Below are positions 1 to 13,380 of a stretch of DNA of 64,000 bases, in pieces; within the stretch, counting starts at the first letter, position 1, and each line of letters begins with the position of its first letter. This DNA is from Sisyra terminalis (Eukaryota > Arthropoda > Insecta > Neuroptera > Sisyridae). The position numbers were made by a program, and so were the translations under genes. The DNA lies in contig OY292275.1 of the NCBI GenBank assembly GCA_958496175.1, positions 17,546,001 through 17,610,000 on the forward strand, written 5' to 3'. The notes under the pieces were generated by a model, which worked only from the letters and a program-made list of their open reading frames with translations, ran no database searches and had not been told where the DNA came from.

Positions 1-2280
1 TTTCAAAAATTGATTTTCAAATTTTTATCTCACCTTTACTTCTTTTATTTTATATTTTTTTCAATTTTTACCTTCCATTATAATTAAAATGTGATTTCAA
101 AATATTTCATAAATCGATGAATGAATAATTAAAAAAGCCTAGCATAAATAGTCGAATATTTCACAAACATATTATGGCTTTACAGATTTATAATAATGAT
201 CGAGTTGGCCATGGACCTGTAATTATTCCATTTTCATTTGTTTCAAAAAACAGCACACTAGAAAGCTTGAATTTCAAACTCCAGATTTATACGATTTTTT
301 TCTTCCTTTAACATTGACGTATATTTACTCAAAATCTTAACTGTTTTTTTTTATATTTTACGACCGTCATAAACCTAAAAAGCGGACTTTAATATAATAA
401 TCATTTAGCATCAAACATTGAATTTTCGCTGGACCAATAAAAAAAAAAATCAAATACAAATTGACGAAGTCAATGGTCGAAATTAATTTGCACGTTTAAA
501 ATTCTTGGTTCTCGATGGTCAAAAAAAGCCAGAAATTCCTTCAACGCAATTAAACACTTAATAATTATATAAGCGTAATATATCTGCTCTGTGATTATAT
601 AGAAACGCAAATTTTACCTGGCAATTAAGTTAGTTTCTTTTTATTTCTCTATAAATTTTGCTAACTCGATATTTCTGGCTTTATTCGCCGGGAAAAATCG
701 ACCAAATTTCTTCTAAAATTTCTTTCCGCCTCTCATCAAAATTAGCATTTCAATTGAGGAAATCAAATTTAACGACGAATTTTGGCTTGAAGACTTTCTT
801 TTCAGCTGGTGTTTAGGGGGAGTTAGGCTTTTATGGCAGAAAAGTGTCTCGTTTTCTTATTTTAAGCCAATGCAAATTTTAGAATTTGTAATTCCTTTTT
901 ATTTATCATTCTTTGACATGTTAATTTGTAATTTATTTGTCGTAGAATGTATGTGCAAAAATTTGAATTTATCATTTATTTTTTTCATTTGATTTTGAAT
1001 CGCATCAATGACTCGAAGCTAATCAAACGGAAACTAAAATACATACGTAACATAAATATTCATTAGAGACTTAACTAAAGTCAAACTTCAACAAAATGAA
1101 ACTTTCTTGTTCTATTTTTCTTGAAGAAAAAAAAAAACGCTTGCAAAAAAACCTTCAATAACGTTTGCAGTTGAAGCGAAGAAGAGACGAAAGAATTTTA
1201 AATACAAAAAATTGATGAACCAATATTTGAAATATTTGAAAAATTCGAACAAAAAACGTATACTAGATCTTAAGAAGTTTTTGCATTTGCGGAAAATCCT
1301 TGAAAATTTCTTGGATTTCACAAAAGTAAGCAATAGAAATTCCGCGTTTTCATTGAAAAAAGAAACAAAGCGACAGAACCAATTTAAAGAATTTTATAAG
1401 TATTAAAAGATTCATTCATTGAATTTGCAAGCCATCCCAACCTACCTTTAGTTTCCATTTAATAAAATTAAACAAACAAAATAAATTATTTTACAAATAT
1501 TTGATTGATATCTGCAGAATAGTCTCAAGTCCAAGAATTTTTTTATGTGCTTGATTTCAAGAAGAAAAATAAATTATTTTAAAATCGTTTGACACGTGTT
1601 CATTTTTAACAAGTCTGCAAAATCTGAAACAGGTTCAACTAGTTTGCTTTTTAAGTATTCTACTCTTTTTTTTTAGTTGTGGAAAAAATTATGCATGCAT
1701 AAGTGTTTGATCCCCAACACAATTTTTTTCGCATTGCTCTTAATTTCAGCAAATTTATATTTATAACTCAAAAAAAATGAAAAACTACTGAAATTAGACA
1801 AGTTTTTTTTTCTTGATATAGGATATTTTAATTTCCAATTCAAATTTCAGTGTAAAAGATTGATTTCAAATCAAAATTCATTAGAATAATGTATGTAAAT
1901 CTTAAAAAGTTTGATTTTGATTTAACATGTGATGAAGTACAATTGTTTTACAAAGATTAGAGTAGATTGTTATTCTTCAAATCTGAAAGTTAATTAAATA
2001 TTAATTTAGAATGCCTCAATTGTTTTCTTTTTCTTCCGAAATTATTACTAATAAAATATTTAAGAAACAGTAATGTATCTAAATTCCAGCCACTAGAGTG
2101 AATTAAAATAAATTTAATCGTAGATGTGCTCTAATTTGAAATTAACATCTGTTACAAAACTGAATAGTATTTAATTTCATTTTGAAAAAAAGCGAAGCTC
2201 CTGCCTCCTTGAAACTCCTCTAGTAAAATATAGAAGTGCTTAACAGTAATATGCTCTCAATAATAATAATTAATATACTT
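1..2280. other. AT-rich intergenic DNA, no gene seen
   Basis: No open frame here resembles a protein. The short frames around 1,110-1,410 are Lys/Phe/Asn-rich read-throughs of A/T runs, occur on both strands over the same bases, and have no splice context. I see no repeat with clear ends. Confidence 0.6.
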
Positions 2281-2450
2281 TTTTTTAATTCTTATTTACC
2301 GTCGCTTTAAAACTACTAAAGTCCCTTAGCGACTCTAGGGTTAATTAAATCCGTTATCGAGAAACATTGAAAATTTGCAAGATACGAGGATCGAACCCAC
2401 TACCTACTAGTTTTAGAGCGTTCACCTAGACTACTCGGCTACTAGTAGGT
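2281..2450 (-). repeat. tRNA-derived SINE, near full-length copy A
   Basis: Read on the minus strand from 2,450, the element starts with a tRNA-like head. A box-A-like stretch (TAGCCGAGTAGTC) is followed about 40 bases later by a box-B-like stretch (GGGTTCGATCCTC). A tRNA-unrelated body follows, with the blocks TTTCTCGATAACGGATT, AACCCTAGAGTCGCTAA and TTTTAAAGCGACGGTAAATA, ending in an A/T-rich tail. Four other copies of the same body occur in the window. This is the most complete copy, about 170 bp. Boxes A and B would form an internal RNA polymerase III promoter. Calling it a SINE is an inference from this architecture and its dispersal. Confidence 0.72.
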
Positions 2451-3224
2451 ATTACTATACTAATGTTTGATTATTAAAAAAATTATTGCGTTTTTAAATA
2501 TAATTAGAAACTGACCACTTTGGTCATGGCATCTGGTGGCTTTAAAAAGTACTAGTTTTAGTGTGTACTTTAATACAAAAGTAAGCAAGTACGAGCATTT
2601 AACAGATAACATTGTTCTTGTTTTCGAAACCAATCCTTGAATTTCAGGATATAGTTCTTTTATATGAGAACTTTGTAAGCATTTTTGCCATATTTAATTA
2701 AAAGTACTGCTTTAAGATTCTTCCAGTGCCCATAACATTTTCTTGAGCGGGATTTGATTTAACTTACTTGAAATATTTTTTAAAGAATACATAAATCAAT
2801 GCAAACTTATGAATAACTTTTTAGTTGCACAAAATACGTAGCCATATTTTAAGCCCCGCTTTCAGGTCAGTTCTCAATAGGCAAACGTAAGTCGGCAAAG
2901 TTAGACAGCAAATATTATCACATGTGTGAGTGAGAACCATTTATGATTGTTTCAAATTTGAACTGATTGTTGTTAATTGTTGTTATGGTTTAAACTGTCA
3001 TTTTAATTTTATTTAATTGCCTTTTTTTACCATTTTCCAGTTGTGAGAGGGTTCGACTGTGAATATTTAGGGGGGGGTTGCACTGAAAATCTAAAAGTTG
3101 ATAAACCTTTTCCAAAATACTAAAAACAAATCCTCCAAGTTTCATCAAAATTGGTCGAACAGTTTAGCAATATTTAAAGAACAAACATACAAACAAAAAG
3201 GCGCTAAACTTTTATAGGTATGGA
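2451..3224. other. Intergenic DNA with a possible non-LTR/SINE 3' tail
   Basis: There is no gene. At about 3,085-3,225 there is a stretch of the type often seen at the 3' ends of insect non-LTR elements: 'aagtttcatcaaaattggtc', then 'gaacaaacatacaaacaaaa'. From general knowledge this suggests a retroelement tail, but no coding part is next to it. It directly adjoins the mariner relic. Confidence 0.35.
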
Positions 3225-3845
3225 TAATTGCCTTAGTTAACTATACAGTTTTGTCATCTTTTTGAAAGTTTGTGGATACCATGCCAAAAAATTGTTCATC
3301 TTTTGAGCCCCTCTTGATATACCATCATTAAGTCATTTTTGTAGACCTTCGTAAGATGTAAAGTGCTTCTCATCAAGTGCGTATCCCATCAGCGCAAATG
3401 AGTAATAATCTGAAGCAACAAAGTCTGGGGAGTAAGTCGCATGTAAAATTATTTCCAAATTGAATGTCTCAATCATGTTCCTCACTCGTTTTTCTGGATG
3501 GCCAGGGGAATTACCATGCAGCAAGATCGCTTTGTAATGCTTATTTTGAAATTCTGGACTTTTTTGGCGTTATAGCTTAATTCCAATATATTATCATCGC
3601 ATTTGGCTATCATTCTCATCCAAAAATTCTAATAATACGATGTTTTTAAACTTCTTCGTTGGTCTTCCTTGTTCTTCATTCTCCACGACGATATCACCAT
3701 TTTCAATTTTTAAACCCCTTTAAAACACTGAGATTACCTAATAGTATGTTCATCTTAAAATTCGACAAGCATTTGTCGCAATTCAGCAGCAATTTTTGTT
3801 TAAATAATAATAGAAAATCAATGTTGTCCGCGAGTCGTACGTTTT
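3225..3845 (-). mobile_element. Mariner transposase relic, internally deleted
   Basis: On the minus strand, three blocks of a mariner-family transposase can be read in order. The first is an N-terminal helix-turn-helix part (KIAAELRQMLVEF, near 3,800-3,745). The second is a linker resembling the usual 'NGDFDLEDE..GRP' segment (NGDIVVENEEQGRPTKKF, near 3,700). The third is the C-terminal catalytic part (KAILLHGNSPGH ... YSPDFVASDYYSF, then a block like 'FFxGI..LPERW'). The middle of the catalytic domain is missing: the second block runs into the third within about 60 bases. Several stops interrupt it, and the catalytic aspartate of the usual HDN motif is Gly (HGN). It is a dead copy. Terminal inverted repeats were not located. 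Confidence 0.82.
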
Positions 3846-5329
3846 AAACATAAAACTCGAAATGTTTAATGCTATTAAAAATGACGAAGCCGTGGGAAAT
3901 TTACACTTTCGCGAATGGAAAATCTTAATCAGATATCAAAACAAAAATTACCTCTGTAACATGGTTTACCAGACTTTGAATTGGCAGATAACACCACTTA
4001 TTGGGAAATTCCGAAATTCCGTTTTCATTTTAACAAAACAGTATAAAAAATTACTGCAATGGTTCTTTACCAAAAAAAAAAAATCATCATGAAACCTCTG
4101 AATGGAAAGTAAAAAGAGGTAGAGGGTGGATGACACAATGTAAAAGAGTAAGATTGAGTAGCTAAAAATAAGTCTAAACTATGCCTTAATCCTCAGCCGT
4201 AATAAAATGGTCATACAAGTAGCGATGAATCTTATAGCGATTCTAGACATAGAATAGAATTTCGGTATTGGACCGAGTACCGAATAATAAACACGGGATG
4301 AAAAAATTTTAACTATTGGAAAAAATAATAGATTAGATCTTTTTGTAGTAAGAAAAAGTTTTTACTCTTCTATTATTTCCTAAAATTGAGAGTTGATCAA
4401 TCGGAAATAATTTTATTAGTTTTAGCAATATTTATAACTATCATATTTATTATCTATCGGTTGTAAATTGGAATGAGAGAAAATATTTTTAATAATTTTT
4501 TATTGCAACAAATTTATTTTTCATCATAATTAATATCTTTCTAGAAAAAGTCTTATCATATATGTATATCTACTACTACCAAGAAACAATTGATAAATTT
4601 TAAAAAGTTTTGCCAGGTTTGGATATGGTTTTATATCTGCAATTAAAGCATTAATTTATAAAATAGGTGAAGAGTGATTTTTGTTTTCCGTAAAAAAAGA
4701 ATTTAACTATTGTTTTTATTTTAAATTTTATTTATTTTAATTTCCTCAATGTTATTTTTATCAGCATAATATAAATCAAAAAATTTGTTATCTAATATTT
4801 TAAAGTAATAATGCTTGTCGTTTTCGTTTATCAATTTGAAAATAAAATAATTAATCAACTTCACCATACAATTTGATACTATTATAACAACTAGATTTTC
4901 TAAAGTATTATATTTCAAAGTAAAATTCGAATTTTCCTTCAAATGACACGAACAATGGTTTTGCAGAATACATATAAATATGTGTATTTGTTGCGAAGGC
5001 CAGGTTACCAGGGAAAACATGCCTAAAATACTTGAAGAAGGAATACTGCAGATAGAATACCAAATTTTGTTGGAAATGAAATTTTCATTACAAGTGGAGC
5101 TTGAATACAGTTTAACTTTGATGAAAGTGACAAATATTTGGCTGCCATAATTTTCTGGTTGTGTTTTAAAGTTAATTCCCTTAGTTTTCTTGGGATTAGT
5201 TCTGATGCAAAGAGCAAAATAAAATTAAAAAAAAACATTTGGAAGCTTTGAAAGTTAGTTGTGATAAGTCTAGTAGTACTAATGTTCATTGAAATGCCAA
5301 ATAATTAATAGCTTTTTTTCTCTCGGAAA
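3846..5329. other. Intergenic DNA, no gene seen
   Basis: Only chance frames rich in Asn, Lys, Phe and Leu are present. I did not recognise a protein or bounded repeat, apart from a short imperfect palindrome near 4,262-4,288 (CGGTATTGGACCGAGTACCG). Confidence 0.5.
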
Positions 5330-5545
5330 AGATGGCTTTATATGGAAATTTCGGTTTCGGCTGAAATTAAAACTGGTATCGAAATTCGGTTTCGGATTCG
5401 GCCGTAAAAACTATTTTCGGTCGGACACTATTAATTTTTAATCAAAATAAATACTTTTTGGAGTACTGCATAGTATGTGCTTCTTTTTTCATGATTTAGC
5501 GATAAGTATTCGGCCGAGTATATCACATTCGTCTAAAAACTGAGA
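5330..5545. repeat. TCGG-rich degenerate repeat patch
   Basis: This patch repeats the words TTTCGGTTTCGG, ATTCGGTTTCGGATTCGGCC, TTTTCGGTCGG and TATTCGGCCGAGTAT. It is richer in G+C than its surroundings and partly self-complementary. Such CGGCC/GGCCG-rich words recur in insect DNA-transposon MITEs, but I find no clear ends, so the class is not assigned. Confidence 0.35.
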
Positions 5546-5637
5546 ATAAAAAAAATAGCCAAAATCCGAATATGAGCCAAATATTCGTGTCATTTCTAAT
5601 GTTTATTTTTCTTAATCCAAGGTTTAAAATTTACAAT

Positions 5638-6086
5638 TTATCTGTCTTTTGTCGTAACGAAACGAAATGCTCCAATTCCAAAATAAGTTATCCTTGTTTT
5701 ATTCCATATAAAATAAGGATTTATTGCCACCAAAGATGCAATTATAGACATAATGACAACAATGACAATATATCCGTTAATGGAAATTTCCAGCTGGCAC
5801 CGTATTTTCCTTTTTTTTTGCAACCAAATAAAACGAGACGACAATCCAATGTGCTGATCAAACTATAAACCGTGAGATACAATTTCTCCGCGATCGATAT
5901 CCAATCAATGAAATCTCCCCCTCGATTTACAGGTGCTATTATGAATATTAAAGTGACGGTGTCGTCTCGAATTGGGAGCACTAATAGCTGCGTAATAATA
6001 GTGATAATAATAATAAAGTTAATGATATTAATATTGAATTGATTCATTTCAAATTGCCTTGATCCAGCTTCGATCATCCTTGTCAT
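5638..6086 (-). other. Unassigned overlapping open frames, possible gene relic
   Basis: Two overlapping minus-strand frames (6,086-5,742, 114 codons; 5,844-5,638, 68 codons) have fewer A/T-run codons than their surroundings. The first contains RDDTVTLIFIIAPVNRGGDF and a hydrophobic stretch. The second contains a membrane-like segment (YIVIVVIMSIIASLVAI) followed by a polar tail. They could be pieces of one membrane-protein relic joined by a frameshift at the run of nine A's near 5,812-5,820 (T's on the plus strand). I do not recognise the family and no splice sites were convincing. It may be chance. Confidence 0.2.
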
Positions 6087-7861
6087 ACATCAAGGTAACA
6101 ACGACAATATATTCAATAAATCGGAGGTGTATATAACATGCATAGTGTATTTGTCCAATCAACATAATAATTATTTACATCAAGTCTTTCAATACAGTTC
6201 TATCACTCAGTTGGACGAATATTAAATCGAAAAAAAATATTCCGAATGCACACCAAGCAGTCTGTTGGTATTCGAATATGATTCATGTAATATGATTCAT
6301 TCGTGTGATATTTTTATAAATTTAACGGAAATACTTCATTATAAACCTTTAACATGAATGGAAAAAAAAATCAATAAAATTACCAATAGCAACACTATTG
6401 CTTTCAAATCGATTCTCTTAAACATAACTATGATTTACAATCCAAAACAACAATTTTCATTAATTAACTTAGAACGTTTCTGCATTCCAAAATATAAAAA
6501 TTATTTCCTTATAAACTGGCGGCAAATCCTTGAATATTTTCAAAACCTATCATTAATAAAATTAAATGATTTATTTACAATTGCCGGAATCTTATTTATA
6601 TAGTTTCTATCGATAATAATAGACAAAATATTTTGAGATTTAAAATAAAACAAAAAAAATAATTAGAATTTTTGCAGCAATTTTTTATTTTGACCTTTAC
6701 TAAATCGATCAGCAGGTGCTTATTAAAAGCAGTTTAGTTGTCAACTGAATAATGGGAATAAATTTGTTTCCAACTTGAGATTTTGTATAGATTTTTCGCA
6801 ATATATTAAACCATTTTTTTAACTATTTTACTCTGAGAGTTTAAATAAATGTATGTTATATGGTCAGATTTTTTTTTCAATAAGTAATTTCCATGCATTT
6901 AATATTTGGTTTTAGATTCTTACTTAAATCAACTTGATTGATTTGAAAGCAAAAAAAGCGTTCATTTAACAAAGTGGTTCACATTTTTATTGCATAAGAT
7001 GTTATCTCATTATTTTTATAGAAGTATATCAACTCTTAAAATCAGCTACTTCATTTTACTTTGACCATACTTATTAGGTGGGAATTTTACTTTCAAATTT
7101 AACAAATAAAATTTATATTTAATTTTTGGGGCATTAAACGTTCAAATTTAAATTTGTTTGCCTTCCTTTAATAACGTTATAGTTGATGAGTAATGTTTTA
7201 AAAATTAATTAAGTTTACACATGAAATATATTAAATTAAAATTGAATTCAATCCAGCATGATTTCGATAATATCTTTCCAAATCGAATATAAATTTATTT
7301 TAAATTAGTATTGATTTCATTTAATTCAAATTTATTATTTGAATGAAATTGAAATGTTTCATTAATCGGCCAAAGATTGAAAGATATATCAAATACTAAA
7401 GAAAATTTATGACAAGTTATTACAAGTCAAACTATATATAGTTATAGTTATAGGTACATTGTACTTATAACATTACTATACCGATTGTAATATTTCAATA
7501 TTTCATACAGTAAAACAGTTGAATGCCATGGTTTTGAAAAATATCACATATTGTTGAAATGAGAAATATTTTTAAAATTTCGGAAATCTAATAAGAAGCA
7601 AATTTTTATTATATGCCTATATACGGGCTATTCAAACCTCAACAGTTACTATAGATCTTTGCAGTTATTAAATAAAATAGCTACTAAAAATAAAAGAAAT
7701 GCAATAATAGGAGGAAGAACCTTTTTTAAATGAATAGGTTTTCCATACAATAGTGGATACGGGGTCCCTAATAGACAGTAGACTAAAACTTAAAAAAAAT
7801 CACAGTTCTTTTGCACCTAAGTTAATTATTGTAAGTTAATTATTGCATAACAAATAATTAT
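6087..7861. other. Intergenic DNA, no gene seen
   Basis: A/T-rich sequence. An 81-codon plus frame at 6,358-6,603 has the composition expected of random AT-rich DNA (Ile, Leu, Asn, Lys) and no signal peptide or motif. A short direct repeat of GTTAATTATTG lies next to the SINE that follows. Confidence 0.5.
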
Positions 7862-8020
7862 CCTAATGGTCAATATAGCCGCTCCAAAACTGCAAGGTGT
7901 AGGGTTCGAATCTCGTATCAAGTAAATTTTCGATATTTGTCGATTTACGAATTTTTATTAACCCTAGGGTCGCTAAAGACCTTGGTAATAATAAAGCGAC
8001 GTTACGTAACAATGAAAAAT
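7862..8020 (+). repeat. tRNA-derived SINE copy B
   Basis: This is the same family as the copy at 2,281-2,450. The box-B-like word GGGTTCGAATCTCG is at about 7,902-7,915. The body TTTGTCGATTTACGAATTTTT and AACCCTAGGGTCGCTAAAG follow, then TAATAATAAAGCGACGTTACG. The 5' part (box A region) is degraded. Plus-strand orientation. Confidence 0.65.
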
Positions 8021-9740
8021 TGATAAAATATCAATTTTTCGATTTCTGCATTAAAATTATCGTTACTAAACATATTCTTGATGGCAATTATTAAATTAAA
8101 ATTTATATTAAGAAAGCATTTATGGTAAAACTATTATTATTAATTTTGCTTAGTGTAACAACTAATAAAACAACTTATTACATTTGAATCATTGAATAAA
8201 TTATTAGCTCGATTTAAAGCTATTGCACTTTGTTTAGCAATGATTTAAATTGGAAGGAAATTCGATAAGAAACCTAATAATTTTGAAACTCATTTGACTA
8301 ATCACTTTATTATCTTTGTAAAAAAAATATTTCAAACAATTTTTTCAATTACTTATATGCTGTATTACTATATTTTATTTTTGCTATTGCATTCATAATA
8401 TGTAAATACAAAGACTAAAGAGTCAATAATTATATATTTTTTTTTAAATGAAATGCTACTACTGCGATATATTTTACGTGCAATATGAAAATAATAATAC
8501 GAAAATCAAACAAAAACGGTCGTAAAAGAATATCGCAAATGAAATCAATCGTTCATTTCTTATCGCTGATAACAAAAAAAAAATATTACTTTTAAATTTG
8601 ATTTTCTTTTAGACTTTGTATAAACCTATAGATTTACTGCCCTCAATTATTCGAATTGGTGTTATTTCTTTTTCAAGAAAACAAATATTAAACTCATATT
8701 GCACGAATAAACACATTTAGGTAAGTACATACAATTCAAACCGGCAATCTTTAATTGGAGGACATTTTTGGATAAAGCGAAAAAACTATACAGTGGATAT
8801 CCACTGTTATAAAAACAGTATCTACTTAAAGGAAATGATTAATAGAAAAGGAATATTTGATGTAGACAAAACATTTAACTAAATAAAAAAAGATAAAAAA
8901 ATGTAAAAATAAAATCACATATTTAAGATAGTCTAAAGTTTCACTTTTATCAGAAGGATCTGCTTTTGTGTAAAATAACACATATAAATGACTAAATGCT
9001 TGTAATATGGGAAATCATTTATCAATTTTTTTGATTGGAACTACCTAATCAAAGTTGGTAATTTTAGAAAGTGTAGGAAGAAATTTGATTTGTATCGATA
9101 GTGAAAAAACAAATGAAAAACAAGCTATTGATTAGTGATAATCTTTATCAACGTCAATCACTTGTTTTGAATTTATGATCGACTCAAATATTTATGTAAA
9201 TTATTCGCAACATTAATCATATCCTTCAGCGAATATCATTCTATAGTAGAGGGCCACTCAACTTCTATTACGTAGCCATTTTTTTCAATTAATTTTTGAA
9301 TAAATTAATTTGTTAATTTTTTTAATTTAAAAAAAATGATATTATATAAAGTGATAAAAATTTGGTTATACTGGTTTATATATGATCTAGTTTCGATTGA
9401 ATTTCACATAGGTACCGATAGGTATCAAATTATTAAGTTACAGGAAAAAAATTATAAAATGTAGACAGATTTGGTAACTTAATTTAGTTATTAAAACTGA
9501 GATGTGATTTTTTTTTATTTTACAGAAAATATCTGCTGATTTGCTATTGAATTGTTTCGTTGATACACTGCTATATATAGCCTTAATGATCTATTGCATC
9601 GAAAAAGAAAAATTTACAAGTTTGTTTGGATAAATAACAAAAGTGTAAACAATATTTTGCAATGAGATGGATATATAATTAAATCTTCCACTTTGGATTA
9701 GGTAGGTATGTATACAATAAATTATTGGAATCCATACAAA
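8021..9740. other. Intergenic DNA, no gene seen
   Basis: Very A/T-rich; no protein-like frame, RNA gene or bounded repeat was recognised. Confidence 0.5.
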
Positions 9741-10950
9741 GGCTTGATATAACTTGAACCATATGCACTACTCCAACTGCAGCTTTGGAAGCCATTCTGA
9801 ACTCCTGAGTCTTTTTCAAAGGTGCGGTAAGAAAAGAATCAAGATCTGCAAATCAAAAACAATTGGAGATCCAAGAAACCAAACTTGGGACACGCCAGAA
9901 TAAACCATTTAATTAATCATCCAAACTTTTGGATGATACAGGATTACATGAAAACTAAATTCAGTTTTGAAATGTCTTTCAAGACTATTATAAATCATAG
10001 AGATGAGTGGCGAGATATAAATAAAGTAAATCCAAGTAATATAGTATGGTTCATTGACGGATCAAGGACAAACGCTGGAATATGGAGAGAAAATCCCAGA
10101 AAATAAATAATCGCAGACCTAGGGAAAATTCCTACAGTATATCAAGTAGAGATCTACACCATCATCATATGCTTACAGGAAAATATGAGAAGAAAATATC
10201 ACAACTAAACAATAAGAATCTTTTCAGATAACCAGCTGCAATTAAAGCGATCGAATCTTATCAGATGAACCTCAAACTGGTCTGGAAATGCAAAATACTC
10301 CTCATCCAGTTGACGACGTCCTATAAAGTAACACTTGCTTAAGTGCCGGGGCATTCTGGTGTTAAAGATAATAAAAAGGCAGACGGGCTTCCAAGAATAG
10401 GCTCAAGTATGCCATTTATGAGTCCAGAATTGGCTATAGGAGTTCCAATGTGCATAACACTAAATCAAATAGCCGAATAGACTCAAAATGAGCAAATAAA
10501 ATCCTATAACAACTACTTAGGAGTCAATTTCTCAAAGGTTATGATAAAGAAGATCATGATAAAAGACTTCTGGACCTACGAAAAAAGGATATCAAAATGC
10601 TGATAGGTCTATTAACAGGACATTGCAATTTGAAAAAACATCTTCAAACTATAGGGAAAAATGCAGTCAAAAGCACATAGGAAATGTGGTGAGGGAAAGA
10701 TGATTGCCTCCCACATACTATTCGACTGTTCAGCCATGATTCAAAGTTGTCTCAGCTTTCTTAGCCCATCCGAACATGATCTGGAAAACATACAAAAAGA
10801 TCCAATTGACTATTTACTGAGATTTACCTCAGAAGCAGACCTGATCAATTGCAACTAGAAATAAAGCTAGGATGCAATAATCCTTTTAGGACGCAGCCCA
10901 GATGAACTCTTAGAAGAGGCCCCCAGAACAATAAAGAAAAAGAAAATGTA
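9741..10950 (+). mobile_element. Non-LTR retrotransposon relic (RNase H and C-terminal part)
   Basis: Broken plus-strand frames follow the order of an insect non-LTR ORF2 C-terminus. A 73-codon frame (9,885-10,106) ends in IVWFIDGSRTNAGIWRE, the first RNase H block with its catalytic Asp. Next come degraded LGKIPTVYQVEIYTIIIC and FSDNQLQLK blocks (normally 'FPTVFQAEI' and 'FSDSQAAL'). Near 10,345-10,380 lies the VPGHSGVKDNKKAD block. The final block (LLTGHCNLKKHLQT, ASHILFDCSA, about 10,610-10,760) resembles the terminal LTGH...C..C...H motif. Presence of RNase H suggests the I/LOA side of the non-LTR tree. Numerous stops and frame changes make it a pseudogene. Confidence 0.8.
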
Positions 10951-13380
10951 TACAATAGCTTTTTGATAGAAAATGAGTATAAAAAGATGGTGTAAATAAG
11001 GGCAAAAATTCAACAAAACTTTTCCATCAACAATGGATTCTAAATTTGTGTTATTTGGATTTAAAAATACTAGAATAAAAGCTTACATGAACTACGGAAT
11101 GATTTTGCTCGAAGCATTTAAATTATTATGATTAGAAAAACAAATTCTTGGAAATTTTCACCTCAATTGTTTACTTATATCAGTAGTTTATAAATAACCA
11201 AGATAAATATGCATTATTGGATTCTTTTAATATTATGATATGTATCTTTTTCTTTACAAGATAATGACTGAGTTTTACTCTTAACCATTGGTTTTCGTTG
11301 AGAAAGAAATATTTAAGATTTAATTATAGAAAAATAAAAATTTCAAGTTCCTTGAATCGCTTGATTAATATGTGATGTTGAAGTTTGTAGAAATACTTCA
11401 CTCATTAAAGTAAGCAAGCAATTCAACGGATATGAACAGCATTTTTTTTCTCCAGAATTAGTTCTACTCTTAAAGTGGAAACATTTTATGTTAAAAAAAA
11501 TGCGAAAAAAGTGCAATCCAAAAAGGATTTTTTTTTCACTTTTTAAGAGAGAAAGTATGGTTTGTTACTAATAAAAATGCAGTTTGTCAGTTTATAAAAA
11601 TAAAGAACTTTTTAGTCATCTTTTTTCTGCAAGTCACTTTTAAGGATATGCTGCATTAGCGGTTCTCAATCTTTTTTAGTCTGGTGCCACTTAATATGAC
11701 TTCGCTTATTCACGTACCACTAATGGCAATGTTTAAAATAGCTTTGTATGGTATGAAGTCAAGGCCACAGAAAAAAGGAAATTCATCCTTATTGTACATT
11801 ATTAACACTATAAGTAGTTGAGGGTGGTTTTTAAATAAAATAGAGTGATTATTCGGTGACCACTTTTAATCGATCCAAAAAAGTGTTAGATTTTACTGCA
11901 AAATACTTAACTTCCTTTGCAAATAAGTACCTTTACCTTGAGTAGATACTACAATTTGGGATACTACAACTGCCACTATCCAATCCTTTTGTATTGTTCC
12001 AAATAATACATATACAATGTTCCATATATAAACACGATAATGTTTATTGAATCTTACAACGAACTGAATTGTTAAAAATCTGTTAAAAATATTTTTTGCC
12101 AATTGCATAAAAAGCATCTCAAATACACATTTAAAGTAAAAATTGGTAAGAAACTAAGCACCCTCCAAGGGAACTGCACTATAATTGAAATATGAAACCA
12201 TTTAGATTCCTCAAACTTCAGTGGAAAAAATACCACCATAAAATAAATACAAAAATTATTTCCACTGAAATACATGGAATATTTTTTCCTCAAACAACTC
12301 TATTATTCTACAAAGTATATACCGTATTTACTATTACTATTCAAATTTCATTACAATTTTTAATAGTCTTAAAACTCTTTCGTAACTTCATTTAACTAAA
12401 ATATGTTTTTTTTTGTCTGCTTATTAAATAATTATTACTTGGTTTAATTTCAGCATTGAGGGATTTACTTTTTATAGAGATATGTCGATAGAAACTCGAT
12501 TCAAAGTTGCACAACATTTTAAATAAAAAACTTCATTTTTAAAGATTTCAGTTAAAATGCTCAAGAGAATATATTTACATACATGATTGTTCTTAAAACT
12601 TTTTTCAAGAGTAATTAAAAATTAATTAAAAATTATAGATCATGAAATAGCTTAGATCAGAACCACTGTACATTTCCATTGAGGTTTGAGTCTCGATTAA
12701 AATATGTTTATAATATATGTTAGCAAAAGGTCTAAGAATTTAATACTCTCTAAGCTTAGATATTTTTGGTTCAACATTTTTAATATCCTAAAATCTAATT
12801 TAATATCCTAATTTTTGTAATTAATGCAACTTAATGATCATACTTACTTCCATAAAATTCTCCAAAAGCATCCAAAGCTACTTCCATTTGGCACTTCACC
12901 CGAATATGAAACCGTCATTATATCACTTTTCTTAAAAAACTATCACTTGAATTTTCCGCTATCTGAATTTATGAGAAAAACGGCAACTAATATCACAGAT
13001 ATTATGGCAAACTTTCGCTCATTCAATATCACCACTTTTATGCCAAATTAAATAATTGGTAAGGCTTTATGAGTTATTTCAATTAAACTAATAATAAACT
13101 AAGACACTGTTCACTGCCACAGAAAAAATAAATTAATTAAAATTAAAAATCAATTTTTTTAGCAAGTATTTATCACATTTAACGTTAAGGCATTGTTGCA
13201 CTTGCACCATTGAATAATACAGTTGATAAATTCATTGCTTTTAGTAAATTGGTTTTTATCTAACTTGAATTTGATAGTTTCGATCCATTTTGCTTTTTTT
13301 CAGTTATAATTAACTTTTTTTCTTTGATACAATTTTAAGAAAGACAGTTTTCTTTTTATTCTATTGGATAAGTATTATTT
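10951..13380. other. Intergenic DNA; possible hAT-type terminus near 11,655
   Basis: No gene. At 11,656-11,780 the sequence GCGGTTCTCAATCTTTTTTAG, followed by 'tctggtgccac' and 'cgtaccac', resembles the ends of hAT-type non-autonomous elements (general form CAG.GGTTCTCAA.CTTTTT). The matching far end was not found. The open frames at 11,893-12,395 and 12,824-13,051 have random AT-rich composition and overlap on both strands. Confidence 0.3.

Noticed and set aside
1112..1406. Overlapping 73- and 64-codon frames on opposite strands
   Set aside because: Both arise from A/T runs and code for Phe/Lys-rich low-complexity peptides.
7902..7915. Possible tRNA gene because of a GGTTCGAATC word
   Set aside because: The acceptor and anticodon arms do not fold, and the same word recurs inside a dispersed SINE body, so it is a tRNA-derived repeat.
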